Shown here in pieces: positions 1-6,597 of a stretch of DNA of 20,464 bases (its first letter is position 1; every line of letters starts with the position of its first letter). The DNA lies in assembly GCA_964618405.1 (NCBI GenBank), contig CAZUAY010000029.1:1-20464 (forward strand). Reading direction: 5' to 3'. Position numbers and translations under genes: made by a program. The notes beneath the pieces were generated by a model, which saw only the letters and a program-made list of their open reading frames with translations, had not been told where the DNA came from and ran no database searches. The DNA comes from JBBQIY01 sp964618405. GTDB lineage: Bacteria; Verrucomicrobiota; Kiritimatiellia; RFP12; UBA3636.

Positions 1-205
1 TTTTCAAACGAAACTACGCACTACACACTCATCACCCGGCTTGCCGAGACGGCTGCGCCCCACCTCGCTTCGCAACCGCCAAGAAACGGGGTCTGGGGTG
101 CCCCCAGCGGAAACTACGCACTACGCACTACTCACTACTCACTCTCTCCAGCCTCGCAACTCACAACTCGCTACTCACAACTCGCTACTTAACTAGACTT
201 AATGC
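1..205. repeat. Intergenic heptamer-repeat mosaic upstream of the DRTGG operon
   Basis: No gene is visible here. Two stretches of imperfect 7-bp tandem repeats stand out. At about 111-146 the units are ACTACGC changing to ACTACTC. At about 154-190 the units alternate between CGCAACT, CACAACT and CGCTACT. A related short run sits at about 10-30. Between them, about 86-109 reads as a GC-rich hairpin-like stretch with GGGG and CCCC blocks. The heptamers belong to the same family as those at 3891-3920, 4051-4112, 12987-13018, 16009-16030 and 20343-20373. Nothing suggests coding. Confidence 0.7.
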
Positions 206-235
206 GTGACATTCCACCCCGTGTACGGCTATAAT
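206..235 (+). promoter_or_regulatory. Sigma70-type promoter of the DRTGG/CBS/PHP operon
   Basis: A perfect TATAAT lies at 230-235, and GTGACA (5 of 6 matches to TTGACA) lies at 206-211, with an 18-bp spacer. Transcription would start near 242, giving an untranslated leader of about 88 nt before the ATG at 330. The promoter begins just after the heptamer repeats end. Confidence 0.65.
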
Positions 236-265
236 CTCAATCAATCTCAAAGGGCGTGAAATCGT

Positions 266-287
266 ATCTTGATTCCCAAGATTTTTT
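266..287 (+). promoter_or_regulatory. Small hairpin plus T-run in the 5' leader (possible attenuator)
   Basis: ATCTTG at 266-271 pairs with CAAGAT at 277-282 around a 5-nt loop and runs directly into six T (282-287). It lies between the predicted start of transcription and the first gene. It has the outline of an intrinsic terminator, but the stem is only 6 bp and AT-rich. A regulatory role is therefore a guess. Confidence 0.25.
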
Positions 288-329
288 CATGTCAAAAAGC
301 GACAAGACGCACGGGACAAGGAGTTTACA

Positions 330-674
330 ATGACTATTGATGACGTAGTAGAAGTTCTTAACGGCAAATTGCTCTTTCGAGGAGAAGAGGATGATCGCAA
401 GGTCGGTCAAGTCGTGGCTTCCGACCTGATGAGCGATGTGTTGCTCGTGGACTCGGATGACATTCTTCTGCTCACGTCTCTGGCGAGCGATCAGGTGCTT
501 CGCACCGCACAGATCGTCGGTGCCATGGGCGTCGTGGTCCACAACAACAAACCGCTTCCCGCTTCCATGGCTGATGTCGCACAACGACTGGGTATCTCGC
601 TGGTCACGGCTCCCTACGGCAAGTATGAAAGTTGCGTGAGAATGCATGCGGCTCTTGAAAAAGAAAAACGTTGA
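330..674 (+). CDS. DRTGG-domain protein (first copy)
   Basis: This 114-aa protein is essentially one DRTGG domain, the small regulatory alpha/beta domain also found between the CBS pair and catalytic domains of some family II pyrophosphatases and in PTA-like proteins. The opening TIDDVVEVLNGK and the DLMSDVLLVD segment (about residues 31-40) fit the family. The DRTGG loop itself is degenerate: GEEDDRKVG at about 18-26. The C-terminal segment APYGKYESC matches the usual end of the domain. No signal peptide or membrane segment is visible, so it is cytoplasmic. The start is supported by AAGGAG at 318-323, 6 nt before the ATG. It is the first gene of the operon, 27 nt upstream of the CBS/ATPase gene. 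The ligand is unknown; a nucleotide or partner-protein role is inference. Confidence 0.8.
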   Translation: MTIDDVVEVLNGKLLFRGEEDDRKVGQVVASDLMSDVLLVDSDDILLLTSLASDQVLRTAQIVGAMGVVVHNNKPLPASMADVAQRLGISLVTAPYGKYESCVRMHAALEKEKR

Positions 675-701
675 GTTATAGAAAGAGGCGGAGTTTTAAT
701 C

Positions 702-1700
702 ATGCCTGAAGTGAATCCCACAAGCCCACCGGAAGTGACCGGTCGCAAGACGACACTCCCCGACATGAGCGAGTCATCCCCGCTCGTCATTATGGAGCTC
801 ATTCAACGACTCAAGGTCCGCGATGTCATGACGCGTAACCTCGTCACGCTGACCCGCAAAGACACCCTTCGGCGCGCACAAGAATTGATGCGCACCAACC
901 ACTTCAACGGCGTGCCAATCGCCGAGAAGGGGCGCCTCTTTGGCATCGTCAGCATCGACGACATCATCCAAGCCCTCACGGCTGGCTATATCGATGATAC
1001 CTGCGCACAACACATGTCGACGCACCTCATTGTGTTGGAAGACGACATGCCGATCTCCTTCGCAATCCGCTACTTCGAGAATTATAAATACGGCCGATTC
1101 CCCGTCCTCAGTCGCGAGCGCACCCTCGTCGGGCTCGTCAGCCAGCGCGACATCAACCGCGTTCTGCTCTATGAGCTGACAGCAGAGATCAATCGCCTCG
1201 AACGGCAGATCACCCGCCCGCCCGAAGATGGCTTCGGCACCGATCTCTATATGTTGCGGGAATATCCCGTCGTCAGACATGACTTCGAAAACGCCGGCAA
1301 GGCCGCAAACGAAATCAAACGCCTGCTCCGCGCGCGCAACGTGGATCCCCATGTCACCCGCCGCATCGCCGTCGCCGCCTACGAACTCGAAATCAATATC
1401 TGCATCCACTCGCATGGCGGCATGCTCTCAGCCGTCATCTCAAACGGCATCGCGGAAATCGTCGCCAAAGACACCGGTCCCGGCATTGAAGATGTAGACT
1501 GGGCTTGCCGCGATGGAACGTCAACAGCCAACGAATGGATTCGCTCCCTCGGCTTTGGCGCCGGCATGGGCCTTGCGAACTCCAAGCGAGTCGCCGACGT
1601 CTTTGAAATAACGTCGGTCATGGGGAAAGGAACCACCATCCGGTGCCGTTTCGATCTCGCTGGCAAACCTGCAGCCCCCGTCCAGGAGAACGCGCAATGA
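702..1700 (+). CDS. CBS-pair protein fused to an RsbW/HATPase_c-type ATP-binding domain
   Basis: This 332-aa protein has two parts. Residues about 36-155 form a CBS pair: the first CBS starts at KVRDVMTRNLVTL, the second carries GRFPVLSRERTLVGLVSQRD. CBS pairs usually sense adenine nucleotides or S-adenosyl ligands. Residues about 190-320 form a GHKL ATPase of the anti-sigma (RsbW/SpoIIAB) type. It shows an N box (E228, N232), a G1 box DTGPGI at 257-262, a G2 box GFGAGMGL at 284-291 and GKGTT at 308-312. There is no dimerisation/phospho-acceptor histidine domain, so it is not a standard histidine kinase. No transmembrane segment is seen. The start is backed by GGAG at 690-693. The 3' end overlaps the next gene by 4 nt (ATGA), implying translational coupling. 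Inferred role: a ligand-gated serine kinase or anti-sigma-like switch. Its target is not in the window. Confidence 0.85.
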   Translation: MPEVNPTSPPEVTGRKTTLPDMSESSPLVIMELIQRLKVRDVMTRNLVTLTRKDTLRRAQELMRTNHFNGVPIAEKGRLFGIVSIDDIIQALTAGYIDDTCAQHMSTHLIVLEDDMPISFAIRYFENYKYGRFPVLSRERTLVGLVSQRDINRVLLYELTAEINRLERQITRPPEDGFGTDLYMLREYPVVRHDFENAGKAANEIKRLLRARNVDPHVTRRIAVAAYELEINICIHSHGGMLSAVISNGIAEIVAKDTGPGIEDVDWACRDGTSTANEWIRSLGFGAGMGLANSKRVADVFEITSVMGKGTTIRCRFDLAGKPAAPVQENAQ

Positions 1701-2044
1701 CACAGGAGTCAATCGCCTCCGCTTGCAAGGGACAGATCATTATCAGTGCCCCCCTCGGGACAATCTTCACGGCTGGCTATACCTCCGATATGCTCAGCGA
1801 TGTGATGGCGAATGCCCCCGAGGATTCTGTCCTCGTGACCATCCAGAATCACATCAACACCATCGCCGTCAGCACACTCGCGGGAATCAAACTCATCGTT
1901 GTCTGCCATAAACGCCCGATCCCTGAGGACATGAGAAAGATTGCTGAGAACGAGGCGGTCGGCATCATTTCAACCCCCTACTCCCAGTTCGAAGCATCCT
2001 GCGCAATCGGCAGCTTGCTTTCGTCGGAATCCTCCGCGTCGTAA
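1697..2044 (+). CDS. DRTGG-domain protein (second copy)
   Basis: This 115-aa protein is a second, more typical DRTGG-family domain: GYTSDMLSDVMANAPEDSVL (about residues 27-46), VTIQNHINTIAVSTL and a closing ISTPYSQFEA. An in-frame ATG upstream (1643) is rejected because it lies deep inside the preceding gene. The ATG at 1697 has AGGAG at 1684-1688, 8 nt upstream, and gives the usual family length. The start overlaps the stop of the CBS/ATPase gene as ATGA. The two DRTGG proteins of the operon are clearly diverged, so this is an old pair rather than a recent duplication. The molecular function of stand-alone DRTGG proteins is not settled. Confidence 0.8.
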   Translation: MTQESIASACKGQIIISAPLGTIFTAGYTSDMLSDVMANAPEDSVLVTIQNHINTIAVSTLAGIKLIVVCHKRPIPEDMRKIAENEAVGIISTPYSQFEASCAIGSLLSSESSAS

Positions 2045-2060
2045 AGGAGACTTCGGCTGC

Positions 2061-2792
2061 ATGCGCTTCGACCTCCACAACCATTCTTGCCTTTCCCCCT
2101 GCGCGTCGCTGGAAATGTCCCCCGCCGCCATCGTAGAACAGGCCAAGCAAAAAGGGCTCCAAGGCATCGCGCTGTCCGACCACAATAGCGCCCGTAACAC
2201 ACCCGCATTTAGCGAGTGCTGCAAACGCGCTGGGTTGTCCGCACTCTACGCACTTGAAGTCTGCTCGATCGAAGACGTTCACCTGCTGACGATCTTCGAC
2301 ACCGTAAAACAAGCCCTCGAAATGACCGACTGGGTCTACGATGCCCTCATTAAGCGCGTCAACCAACCCGAGCTATTCGGGGACCAAGTTGTTGTGAATG
2401 CAGACGACGAGATCGAGGAAATGGAATGGCGCATGCTCGGCACCCCTGCGAGGCGCACGCTCTACGAAATTGGCGATAAGACTCACGCCCTCGGCGGACT
2501 CTTCGTCGCGAGCCATGTGGACCGGTCGACCTTCAGTGCCTTCTCCCAACTCGGCGTTCTCTCCGGCGATGAAGGTTTCGATGCCCTGGAACTAAGCCGC
2601 ACCGCCGTCGAATCCACGTGGCGAATCCGCACCGGAGACATGCCGCTCATCCGCTCCTCCGATGCACACAACCTCGACGACGTGGGCCTCGTCTGGACAG
2701 AGGCCGACCTCACCGAATTCAGCGTCGCCGAACTTAAACGCGCCTTTCTCGAAGGTGCTACCACTCTGAGCCCACCGCTGACGCATTTTTGA
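2061..2792 (+). CDS. PHP-domain metal-dependent phosphoesterase
   Basis: This 243-aa protein has the PHP (polymerase and histidinol phosphatase) metal-site pattern. It shows DLHNH at residues 4-8 (H6, H8), SDHN at 39-42 (D40, H41), E66, H74, SHVDR at 151-155 (H152) and SDAH at 200-203 (D201, H203). The family hydrolyses phosphoester bonds with a two- or three-metal centre. SCLSPC (residues 9-14) is typical of the PHP proteins found with DRTGG genes. The start at 2061 is chosen over upstream in-frame codons because the HNH strand must lie at the N-terminus and AAAGGAG lies at 2043-2049, overlapping the stop of the previous gene. It is the last gene of the four-gene operon. The substrate is unknown; a phosphorylated nucleotide or phosphoprotein linked to the ATPase is a speculation from context. 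Confidence 0.88.
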   Translation: MRFDLHNHSCLSPCASLEMSPAAIVEQAKQKGLQGIALSDHNSARNTPAFSECCKRAGLSALYALEVCSIEDVHLLTIFDTVKQALEMTDWVYDALIKRVNQPELFGDQVVVNADDEIEEMEWRMLGTPARRTLYEIGDKTHALGGLFVASHVDRSTFSAFSQLGVLSGDEGFDALELSRTAVESTWRIRTGDMPLIRSSDAHNLDDVGLVWTEADLTEFSVAELKRAFLEGATTLSPPLTHF

Positions 2793-2868
2793 AGAAGAAG
2801 TCGTGAGTTGCGAGTCGAAGAGAATCGATTTATCGATACTATCGACCTATTCTGTAGCTGGACCCCAT

Positions 2869-3072
2869 CCGAAAAGGGTTTAACCTATGGAAGAGATGGA
2901 ACATCCAATAGCCAACAAGGAATGTCCAATGTCCAAATGAATGATCGCTCGCGAAATCTACGATAATAACGTAAGATCGTAGACGGCCTGACCGAAGTTC
3001 CCCACTTGGAAATTGGATTTGAGTGTTGGCTGTTGGAAATTGAGAGTGCAAAGAACTCAGAAACCTTTTCGG
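2869..3072. repeat. 204-bp imperfect palindrome (giant hairpin element)
   Basis: Three nested arm pairs share a centre at about 2970. The outer arms are 2869-2881 (CCGAAAAGGGTTT) and 3061-3072 (AAACCTTTTCGG). The middle arms are 2905-2917 (CCAATAGCCAACA) and 3024-3036 (TGTTGGCTGTTGG). The inner arms are a perfect 8-bp pair, 2957-2964 (TCTACGAT) and 2976-2983 (ATCGTAGA), around an 11-nt loop. Weaker pairing lies between them, with small bulges. There is no open reading frame of note inside. It could be a non-autonomous MITE-like element or an extragenic palindrome family. Confidence 0.7.
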
Positions 3073-3198
3073 ATAACGTCTAGCTGGCTTCGTGAAGTCG
3101 ACCCCTATACTCGCCAATTGCAGGCAAAACCACCCTAATTTATCCCCTGCATCCTACATTTTCATTTTTTTATTACTTTTTTTGAAATAAATGCTGTT

Positions 3199-3231
3199 TT
3201 GCCCTTGCGGATTTATCCAGTATGGTATATT
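3199..3231 (+). promoter_or_regulatory. Candidate promoter of the RRM gene
   Basis: An AT-rich stretch is followed by TTGCCC (3199-3204), TTGCGG (3205-3210) and overlapping -10-like hexamers TATGGT (3221-3226) and TATATT (3226-3231). Either TTGCCC with a 16-bp spacer or TTGCGG with a 15-bp spacer is possible. The register is ambiguous. Confidence 0.4.
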
Positions 3232-3313
3232 GTCCCCTTTGTCTTCTGTGGAAGTAGACATGTTTAAGCGCCCCCTCAACAAGGGCAAAGACAAGAAAAA
3301 GTACAGGATTAAT

Positions 3314-3670
3314 ATGGATATCTACGTTGGCAATCTCGCCTACTCGACAACTGATGACTTGCTGCAAAAGCTTTTCGCTGAATACGGCACAGTCTCCTCG
3401 GCACGCGTGTGCATCGACCGCATGTCTGGACGCTCAAAAGGATTCGGTTTCGTCGAAATGCCTACCGCATCGGAAGCTCAAGCAGCTATCGAAGCTATCA
3501 ATGGCCGAGAGATTGACGGACGCGCACTGCGCGTCAACGAGTCACAGCCCAAACCCCGCGAGGAGCGTCGTAGCTTCGGTGGTGGCAACGGTGGTGGTGG
3601 CGGCGGCGGCGAACGTCGCGGCGGCGGTGATCGTCGTGGCAGTGGCGGCGGAGGCGGATCCCGCTGGTAA
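3314..3670 (+). CDS. Glycine/arginine-rich single-RRM RNA-binding protein
   Basis: This 118-aa protein has one RNA-recognition motif (residues about 1-76). RNP2 is IYVGNL (3-8) and RNP1 is KGFGFVEM (42-49) with the usual aromatic residues. A low-complexity RGG-type tail (residues about 83-118) of glycine runs broken by ERR/DRR follows. Such proteins bind single-stranded RNA and in cyanobacteria are often cold-induced; the role here is inferred by family. The start is placed at MDIYVGNL because bacterial members begin there. An in-frame ATG at 3260, with TGGAAG at 3249-3254, would add an 18-residue basic leader and cannot be excluded. The gene stands alone and converges with coaB. It is followed by about 180 nt of untranslated sequence before a strong terminator. 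The GGC/GGT-rich tail has an artificial antisense Pro-rich reading frame. Confidence 0.9.
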   Translation: MDIYVGNLAYSTTDDLLQKLFAEYGTVSSARVCIDRMSGRSKGFGFVEMPTASEAQAAIEAINGREIDGRALRVNESQPKPREERRSFGGGNGGGGGGGERRGGGDRRGSGGGGGSRW

Positions 3671-3850
3671 TACCAGTAGGACTGCTTCAATGCATTGATG
3701 GCGAACCGTAACTCGTTTCATCGTCGATGCTTAGGAAAGCATACGTCTTCGTAGTTTGAATCCACCTGTGACAGCTTTTGGCTATCTAGGTACACGTTGA
3801 GCAGATCACTTATGCCCATGGCCTCCCCGTAATGGGAGAACCCAAATATT

Positions 3851-3884
3851 CACCCCAGCAATTTATTTGCTGGGGTGTTTTTTT
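3851..3884 (+). terminator. Intrinsic terminator of the RRM gene
   Basis: A perfect 11-bp stem (CACCCCAGCAA at 3851-3861 with TTGCTGGGGTG at 3867-3877) closes a 5-nt loop and is followed by a run of seven T. It is on the strand of the RRM gene, about 180 nt past its stop codon. This is the clearest terminator in the window. Confidence 0.92.
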
Positions 3885-3890
3885 ATTTTA

Positions 3891-3919
3891 GTCGCTAGCC
3901 GTTAGTCGCTAGTCGCTAG
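3891..3919. repeat. Heptamer tandem repeat (TAGTCGC type)
   Basis: Four units of GTCGCTA/GTCGTTA type follow the RRM terminator directly. It is the reverse complement of the tract at 4051-4112, so the two tracts face each other across the hairpin pair. Confidence 0.75.
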
Positions 3920-3925
3920 TTATAA

Positions 3926-3960
3926 AAACTTTGCCGCGAGCGTTGTCGGAAACTTTATCG
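3926..3960. repeat. ACTTTG-type dispersed element, copy 1
   Basis: This 35-bp stretch matches 20377-20411 at about 29 of 35 positions, in the same orientation. Both begin AAAACTTTG, contain TTGTCG and follow a heptamer tract. No function is evident. Confidence 0.5.
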
Positions 3961-3992
3961 ATAAAAATTGCGCATAACGCGGACGCAAGAAC

Positions 3993-4049
3993 GGGGAACG
4001 GGTTTTCCAACCCGTTTTCGTCGCGGACAGAAATGTCCGCACTCTTTTT
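3993..4049. other. Two adjacent hairpins, possible terminators or extragenic palindromes
   Basis: AACGGGTT (3997-4004) pairs with AACCCGTT (4009-4016) around TTCC. GCGGACA (4023-4029) pairs with TGTCCGC (4034-4040) around GAAA, followed by ACTCTTTTT on the plus strand. The T-run suits plus-strand transcription, although coaB arrives on the minus strand. They may instead be repeat units. Confidence 0.5.
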
Positions 4050-4050
4050 C

Positions 4051-4112
4051 GCAACTAGCGACTAGCGACTAGCGACTTCTCTAGCGACTAGCGACTTCTC
4101 TCGCGACTTCTC
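4051..4112. repeat. Heptamer tandem repeat overlapping the 3' end of coaB
   Basis: Units of TAGCGAC in short tandem runs are separated by TTCTC, with a second-order repeat of ACTTCTC. The tract runs from the intergenic gap into the coding region of coaB (minus strand). It supplies that gene's last codons and its TAG stop. Confidence 0.85.
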
Positions 4113-4727
4113 TACCCACTCAACAATCCGCTCCGCCACCTCCGTCTTGCTCATCAGCGGAAGCGGTTCAACGCCGCCATCGGCGGTAATCAGCGTAACG
4201 ATGTTCGTCTCGACTTCAAAACCAGCTCCCGCCTGAGTCACATCATTCGCGACGATCATGTCCAGCCCTTTTCGAAAAAGCTTGCCGCGCGCCTCCTCCA
4301 TAACATCGTTCGTTTCCGCTGCAAACCCGATATACATCCGATCTCCCTTTAGCGGAAGCACGTTGGCCAGAATATCAGGATTCGATTCCAACTCCAGCAC
4401 GGGCGACATACCACGTTTCTTCAGCTTGATCTCGCTAAAGGACTTAGGGCGCCAGTCTGCAACAGCGGCACACATGACCAATACATCGCAAACGGCGATT
4501 CGAGAAGAGACGGCTTCTAGCATGTCGCGCGCAGAAACAACATCAACGAGCTCGACCCCATCGGGAGCCTCGATGGACACAGGGCCGGAAACGAGCACCA
4601 CTTCGTGACCCCGCGCGAATGCCGCCCTAGCTATGGCATATCCCATCCGTCCGGAAGATCGGTTGCTCAAATATCGAACCGGATCGAGATACTCCCGCGT
4701 CGGCCCTGCTGTGACAAGAAATTTCAT
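4062..4727 (-). CDS. coaB: Phosphopantothenate-cysteine ligase, stand-alone CoaB
   Basis: This 221-aa protein joins 4'-phosphopantothenate and cysteine in CoA synthesis. The nucleotide-binding start is TAGPTREYLDPVRYLSNRSS, followed by GRMGYAIA. AAVADWRP (about residues 87-94), the basic IKLKKRG, GFAAETND and the VANDV motif (about 159-163) match the CoaB half of Dfp. In most bacteria CoaB is fused to the flavin decarboxylase CoaC. Here the CoaC half is absent and the protein begins directly at CoaB, so coaC should lie elsewhere. It starts 4 nt after the cdaR stop, without a clear Shine-Dalgarno sequence, suggesting coupled translation. The last 14 or so residues, after VEWVEK, are encoded by the heptamer repeat tract and are unlike the family's usual end. 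Confidence 0.9.
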   Translation of the reverse strand: MKFLVTAGPTREYLDPVRYLSNRSSGRMGYAIARAAFARGHEVVLVSGPVSIEAPDGVELVDVVSARDMLEAVSSRIAVCDVLVMCAAVADWRPKSFSEIKLKKRGMSPVLELESNPDILANVLPLKGDRMYIGFAAETNDVMEEARGKLFRKGLDMIVANDVTQAGAGFEVETNIVTLITADGGVEPLPLMSKTEVAERIVEWVEKSREKSLVAREVASR

Positions 4728-4731
4728 TGGA

Positions 4732-5631
4732 TCATTCGAGCTCGGAATTTATTTCCGAACTTGGTGTTTCTATTACTGGACTCTGCCCACCTTCCACTGG
4801 CGCAGCAACGGCATTCGTGAGTTCATCGGCGCTTGTCTTCACCGTCAGCGGCAGTCGGTTGGTAGCGGTCGGTGTCGGTGCATTCGTGTAGATGGACTCG
4901 GTAGGAGGCACGATCGTAATGTCAACCCGTGCTTCAAGCTCCATCGGTTTCACCTGGGAGATCCCAGAATCGTTAGGAGGCAGAACCTTGATACGCTTGA
5001 TAAAACTCTGCGTTTTTCCAGTCACATCAATCGACTCCGTTGGGATCAACACACTTTTTTCAATCAATTTTTGCAATTGGCTCTCAGGCCCTGTGACCTT
5101 AATCTCATTTGAGATTAGTCTCACAGAGGCTTCCCCCTGAAGCGGCTTGCCCAGTAGCTCTGGTTCCTTTACCCTCATCGTCATTTCAAACTCTTGGTCA
5201 TACTCAACCCGAATTTCATCAGGGGTTATCTTGCCAACGCGTAGCTTTCCAGAACCAACTATGTTCCTACGAACGAGCGTGACATTGGCTATCTTTTCTT
5301 TCGGGGCAGAGTCTATTTTCACTTCCACCTTGAGCTGAGTCCGATCAAAGCTCCTGATATCGTCAGCCGAACCCTTGAGCTCAATTTCAACTTCACTCGG
5401 AGAATAGCGAAGAATGGCGACGCCCTCTGCGTTAATCGTTACACGCACGGGTGCCGTGTAAATTTCTGGATGCCCGATGGTCGTTCGGATCAAGCCGAAC
5501 ACAACAAACGCAATGACCAACGCAAGAACTTTGAGATCCCCATTAAAGCCCAAATACCGTTGCATAAAATCTTGAGTTCTCAGAAACCAAAATTCGGCCA
5601 GATCAAGAAATTTTTCAAAAAACAAGCGCAT
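4732..5631 (-). CDS. cdaR: YbbR-domain protein, CdaR-like regulator of the diadenylate cyclase
   Basis: This 299-aa protein has a cytoplasmic N-terminus of about 32 residues, one membrane segment (about 33-53, LKVLALVIAFVVFGLI) and an extracytoplasmic region with YbbR-type beta repeats (about 57-145 and 150-240). A proline/threonine-rich tail follows. In Firmicutes CdaR binds the membrane cyclase CdaA and modulates its activity. Here the gene overlaps cdaA by one base (TGATG), which supports the same pairing. The family usually has three or four YbbR repeats; only about two are recognisable here. The glmM gene that often follows in Firmicutes is replaced by coaB. Confidence 0.85.
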   Translation of the reverse strand: MRLFFEKFLDLAEFWFLRTQDFMQRYLGFNGDLKVLALVIAFVVFGLIRTTIGHPEIYTAPVRVTINAEGVAILRYSPSEVEIELKGSADDIRSFDRTQLKVEVKIDSAPKEKIANVTLVRRNIVGSGKLRVGKITPDEIRVEYDQEFEMTMRVKEPELLGKPLQGEASVRLISNEIKVTGPESQLQKLIEKSVLIPTESIDVTGKTQSFIKRIKVLPPNDSGISQVKPMELEARVDITIVPPTESIYTNAPTPTATNRLPLTVKTSADELTNAVAAPVEGGQSPVIETPSSEINSELE

Positions 5632-6554
5632 CAGCCTTCCTCCTTGATTTTAGCAATGGCCTCGGCAACCTTGTCAACGCTTTCGGGAGCTACGGTCGAC
5701 TCACGCACCGCACTGATGGACTCTGATGCCGTCCGCTCGTCATGAGAGCTCATTCCGCTTTCTAAAATAGCGTATAGCCCATCGGGTTCGATCCCACGGA
5801 GAATCTCGCCGCCGTAGGCAACGGAGATTAAGCCCGTCTCTTCAGACACCACAACGACGATCGCGTCGGTCTCCTCGGAGAGGCCTATGGCCGCTCGGTG
5901 GCGCGTACCAAATGCTTTGCGCCGCTCTAAAAGCGCGCCCAGTGGAAAAACGCATCCCGCGCAGAGGATCATCCCCTCGCGGATGATGACGCCGCCGTCA
6001 TGCATCGGCGTATGCGGATAAAACAGGGTGGCCAGCAACTCTGCCACCACTGGCGCATTTAGCATCCTCGCCACTTTCGTGTAATTGTCGAGCCGAACCC
6101 CGCGCTCAATGGCAATAATCGCGCCGATCTTTTGGCTGGCCAAGAGGTTGACAGCATTCGTGATCTCGCGAACAATGTCCTCAGCAGGCTTGACAACCCG
6201 AGCAGAAGTGCGACTCCCGATTTCTGCAAAGATGCGCCGCAACTCTGGTTGAAAGATGACAACGAGTGCCAACGGCAGGTAAGTCGCTAAATGATCCAGC
6301 ATCCAGACGATTTCGCCCATCTGCAAATATTTCGACACCACGCGCATGCTGATCAGAAAAAGGCAGATGCCCACAAGAATCCTATACCCCCGAGTCCTGC
6401 GAAGAAACTTCAGCAGAAAATAGAGGGGTACCGCCAAGAAAAGTACTTGGCTGAAGTCCAACAAAAAGGGTATTAGCTGAAAGTTTCCGTACACGCAGCA
6501 CCGTAAAAAAAGCAGAGAATTCCGACCTAGAAGACAGAAGGCCGCCCCTACCAC
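5631..6554 (-). CDS. cdaA: Membrane diadenylate cyclase CdaA (DacA)
   Basis: This protein (up to 307 aa) makes c-di-AMP from two ATP. About three hydrophobic N-terminal segments (residues about 25-50, 58-76, 84-103) precede a DisA_N cyclase domain. That domain has the catalytic DGG (186-188, in MHDGGVII) and RHR (218-220, in GTRHRAA), followed by GLSEETDAIVVVVSEETG. The C-terminal extension of about 40 residues is rich in Ser/Glu and lacks family likeness. The start is uncertain. The GTG at 6554 has no strong Shine-Dalgarno, and the hydrophobic family N-terminus begins only at about residue 25, so a downstream GTG near residue 21 is also possible. Position between folP and cdaR, with a one-base overlap to cdaR, fits the known CdaA-CdaR partnership. 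Confidence 0.92.
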   Translation of the reverse strand: MVGAAFCLLGRNSLLFLRCCVYGNFQLIPFLLDFSQVLFLAVPLYFLLKFLRRTRGYRILVGICLFLISMRVVSKYLQMGEIVWMLDHLATYLPLALVVIFQPELRRIFAEIGSRTSARVVKPAEDIVREITNAVNLLASQKIGAIIAIERGVRLDNYTKVARMLNAPVVAELLATLFYPHTPMHDGGVIIREGMILCAGCVFPLGALLERRKAFGTRHRAAIGLSEETDAIVVVVSEETGLISVAYGGEILRGIEPDGLYAILESGMSSHDERTASESISAVRESTVAPESVDKVAEAIAKIKEEG

Positions 6555-6597
6555 TACCGCTTTACACAGCCGCAGGCACTGTACCCCCTGTACAGCC

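Larger units (their letters stand above)
2793..3259. other. Gene-free stretch between the PHP gene and the RRM gene
   Basis: No coding region is supported. Just past the PHP stop there is a short heptamer-type stretch (about 2803-2816), then ATCGAT-rich DNA, then the 204-bp palindrome described separately. Then comes an AT-rich section (about 3140-3190) that leads into the candidate RRM promoter. TGCAGG near 3119 and CCTGCA near 3147 could pair, but the loop is long. No T-rich terminator for the PHP operon is evident. Confidence 0.6.
3671..4061. other. Gene-free stretch between convergent RRM and coaB genes
   Basis: This holds the 3' untranslated region of the RRM gene (3671-3850), its terminator, a heptamer tract (3891-3919), an ACTTTG-type element (3926-3960) and two hairpins (3993-4040). 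In the 3' untranslated part a short stem is visible near 3823-3838 (CTCCC pairing with GGGAG). No open reading frame is supported. Confidence 0.6.

Noticed and set aside
774..1415. 213-codon open frame antisense to the CBS/ATPase gene
   Set aside because: It lies wholly within a well-supported gene with intact motifs. Its protein is acidic without recognisable domains, as expected of a shadow frame in GC-rich DNA.
3478..3690. Proline-rich open frame antisense to the RRM gene
   Set aside because: It is the mirror of the GGC/GGT-rich glycine tail, and there is no ribosome-binding site or family likeness.
3671..3850. tRNA or known riboswitch in the gap after the RRM gene
   Set aside because: No cloverleaf, acceptor-stem pairing or known aptamer pattern could be recognised by eye.
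4051..4112. CRISPR-like array
   Set aside because: The units are 7 bp and adjacent, with no unique spacers and no cas genes, so it is a tandem repeat.
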